A stretch of DNA of 6,735 bases, taken from assembly GCA_001800185.1 (NCBI GenBank), contig MGUX01000039.1:1-6735 (forward strand), written 5' to 3'. Made by a program: the position numbers and the translations under genes. The DNA comes from Elusimicrobia bacterium RIFCSPLOWO2_12_FULL_59_9 (GTDB lineage Bacteria > Elusimicrobiota > Elusimicrobia > O2-12-FULL-59-9). The notes below the pieces were generated by a model. It saw only the letters and a list, made by a program, of their open reading frames with translations, was not told the origin of the DNA and searched no databases. Below, in pieces: positions 6,255-6,735 of the stretch (positions are counted from its first letter, which is position 1; the number at the start of each line of letters is the position of its first letter).

Positions 6255-6284
6255 ATTATACGAAGTTTCGACGGAGAGAGTCAA
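6255..6284 (-). promoter_or_regulatory. sigma70-type promoter for rimP-nusA-infB operon
   Basis: On the minus strand TTGACT (6284-6279) and TATAAT (6260-6255) are separated by 18 nt, a perfect -10 and a five-of-six -35. The -35 overlaps the proS TGA stop. A start site near 6248 is expected, giving a leader of about 50 nt before the rimP ATG. An AT-rich consensus -10 in otherwise GC-rich DNA makes chance less likely. No extended -10 TG is present. Confidence 0.75.
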
Positions 6285-6735
6285 ATTGGGGCGGTCAATT
6301 CCTGAAGCTTTTGGGGAAGATCGCTGAGCTTCCAGAGCTCGGATTTGGCCGAGTTGCGGCGCTTGAATTCGACGCTTTGCTGCTGCAGCGTCCGCCGGCT
6401 CACGGTCAGGCGGCGCGGCAGGCCGATGAGGTCGGCGTCCTTGAATTTGACTCCGGGCCTCTCATCGCGGTCGTCATAAAGGACGCTCAATCCCAGGCTC
6501 TGCAGCTGCTCAAAAAGAGCGTCCGCCTTGGCCAGGACTTCGGCGTCGTCGGTCTCCACGCAAATGAGGTGCTCGCCGAAAGGGGCCAACGGCTCGGGCC
6601 AAAGGATGCCGTCGGCGTCGTGGCACTGCTCGATGGCGGCCGCCACCACCCGCGAAACTCCGATGCCGTAGCAGCCCATGATGATGGGGTGCGGCTTTTG
6701 CGACTCGTCGAGATAGACCGCGCCGAGTTTTTCGG
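6281..6735 (-). CDS. proS: prolyl-tRNA synthetase, C-terminal part (5' end off window)
   Basis: Charges tRNA-Pro with proline, using ATP. The last 150 residues are visible, entering the window in frame at 6733. They begin EKLGAVYLDESQKPHPIIMG, and class II motif 3 follows as MGCYGIGVSRVVAAAIEQ, supplying the ATP-binding Arg. Next come GILWPEPLAPFGEHLICVET and the anticodon-binding domain, with LYDDRDERPGVKFKDADLIG and LPRRLTVSRRTL, ending LTAPI. The match is to the bacterial-type (E. coli-like) ProRS; its editing insertion would lie upstream, out of view. The stop lies within the -35 of the next promoter, and a hairpin with a T-tract follows 37 nt later, so proS may be a separate transcription unit that partly reads through into rimP. 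Confidence 0.97.
   Translation of the reverse strand, partial: EKLGAVYLDESQKPHPIIMGCYGIGVSRVVAAAIEQCHDADGILWPEPLAPFGEHLICVETDDAEVLAKADALFEQLQSLGLSVLYDDRDERPGVKFKDADLIGLPRRLTVSRRTLQQQSVEFKRRNSAKSELWKLSDLPQKLQELTAPI

Noticed and set aside
1..6735. Searched for tRNA genes, CRISPR repeats, IS ends and a novel multi-gene system
   Set aside because: No cloverleaf, regularly spaced repeats, transposase or unknown full gene was seen; nearly all bases belong to known housekeeping genes.

Overview
This window is one densely packed gene cluster, entirely on the minus strand, from a GC-rich bacterium. In transcription order (right to left) it holds the 3' end of proS (prolyl-tRNA synthetase), rimP, nusA, infB (translation initiation factor IF2), rbfA, truB and ribF. 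A further reading frame seems to begin inside the 3' end of ribF and runs off the left edge. This is the widely conserved 'nusA-infB' transcription/translation operon. The usual small genes between nusA and infB (ylxR and an L7Ae-type gene, seen in Firmicutes) are absent. The phylum cannot be fixed from the sequence. The lysine/alanine-rich tails on IF2 and NusA and the gene order would suit a GC-rich deep-branching lineage such as Elusimicrobiota, but that is only a guess.

Layout: proS ends at 6281. Its stop codon lies inside the -35 hexamer of a near-consensus sigma70-type promoter (TTGACT, 18-nt spacer, TATAAT; 6255-6284). Right behind that promoter is a GC-rich hairpin followed by five T residues (6216-6244), which could end proS transcripts or act as a leader attenuator. 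From rimP onward the genes are nearly contiguous: rimP to nusA is a 33-nt gap with a strong Shine-Dalgarno, nusA and infB overlap by 17 nt, infB and rbfA are 1 nt apart (TGAAATG), rbfA to truB is a 42-nt gap holding a 16-bp palindrome, and truB and ribF overlap as GTGA. This spacing implies one polycistronic mRNA with extensive translational coupling.

Functionally the operon joins transcription elongation/termination (NusA), 30S maturation (RimP, RbfA), initiation (IF2), tRNA U55 modification (TruB), proline charging (ProS) and flavin cofactor synthesis (RibF). All are housekeeping genes with intact key motifs.

The most unusual structure is a stretch of about 117 bp (4059-4175) inside the IF2 N-terminal linker. 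It is almost wholly made of short inverted repeats, has 7-bp terminal inverted repeats, fills exactly 39 codons, and encodes residues unlike the surrounding Lys/Ala/Pro-rich linker. It looks like an in-frame palindromic repeat insertion. I see no RNA genes, CRISPR, IS elements, or intergenic space over 300 bp, and no new multi-gene system.
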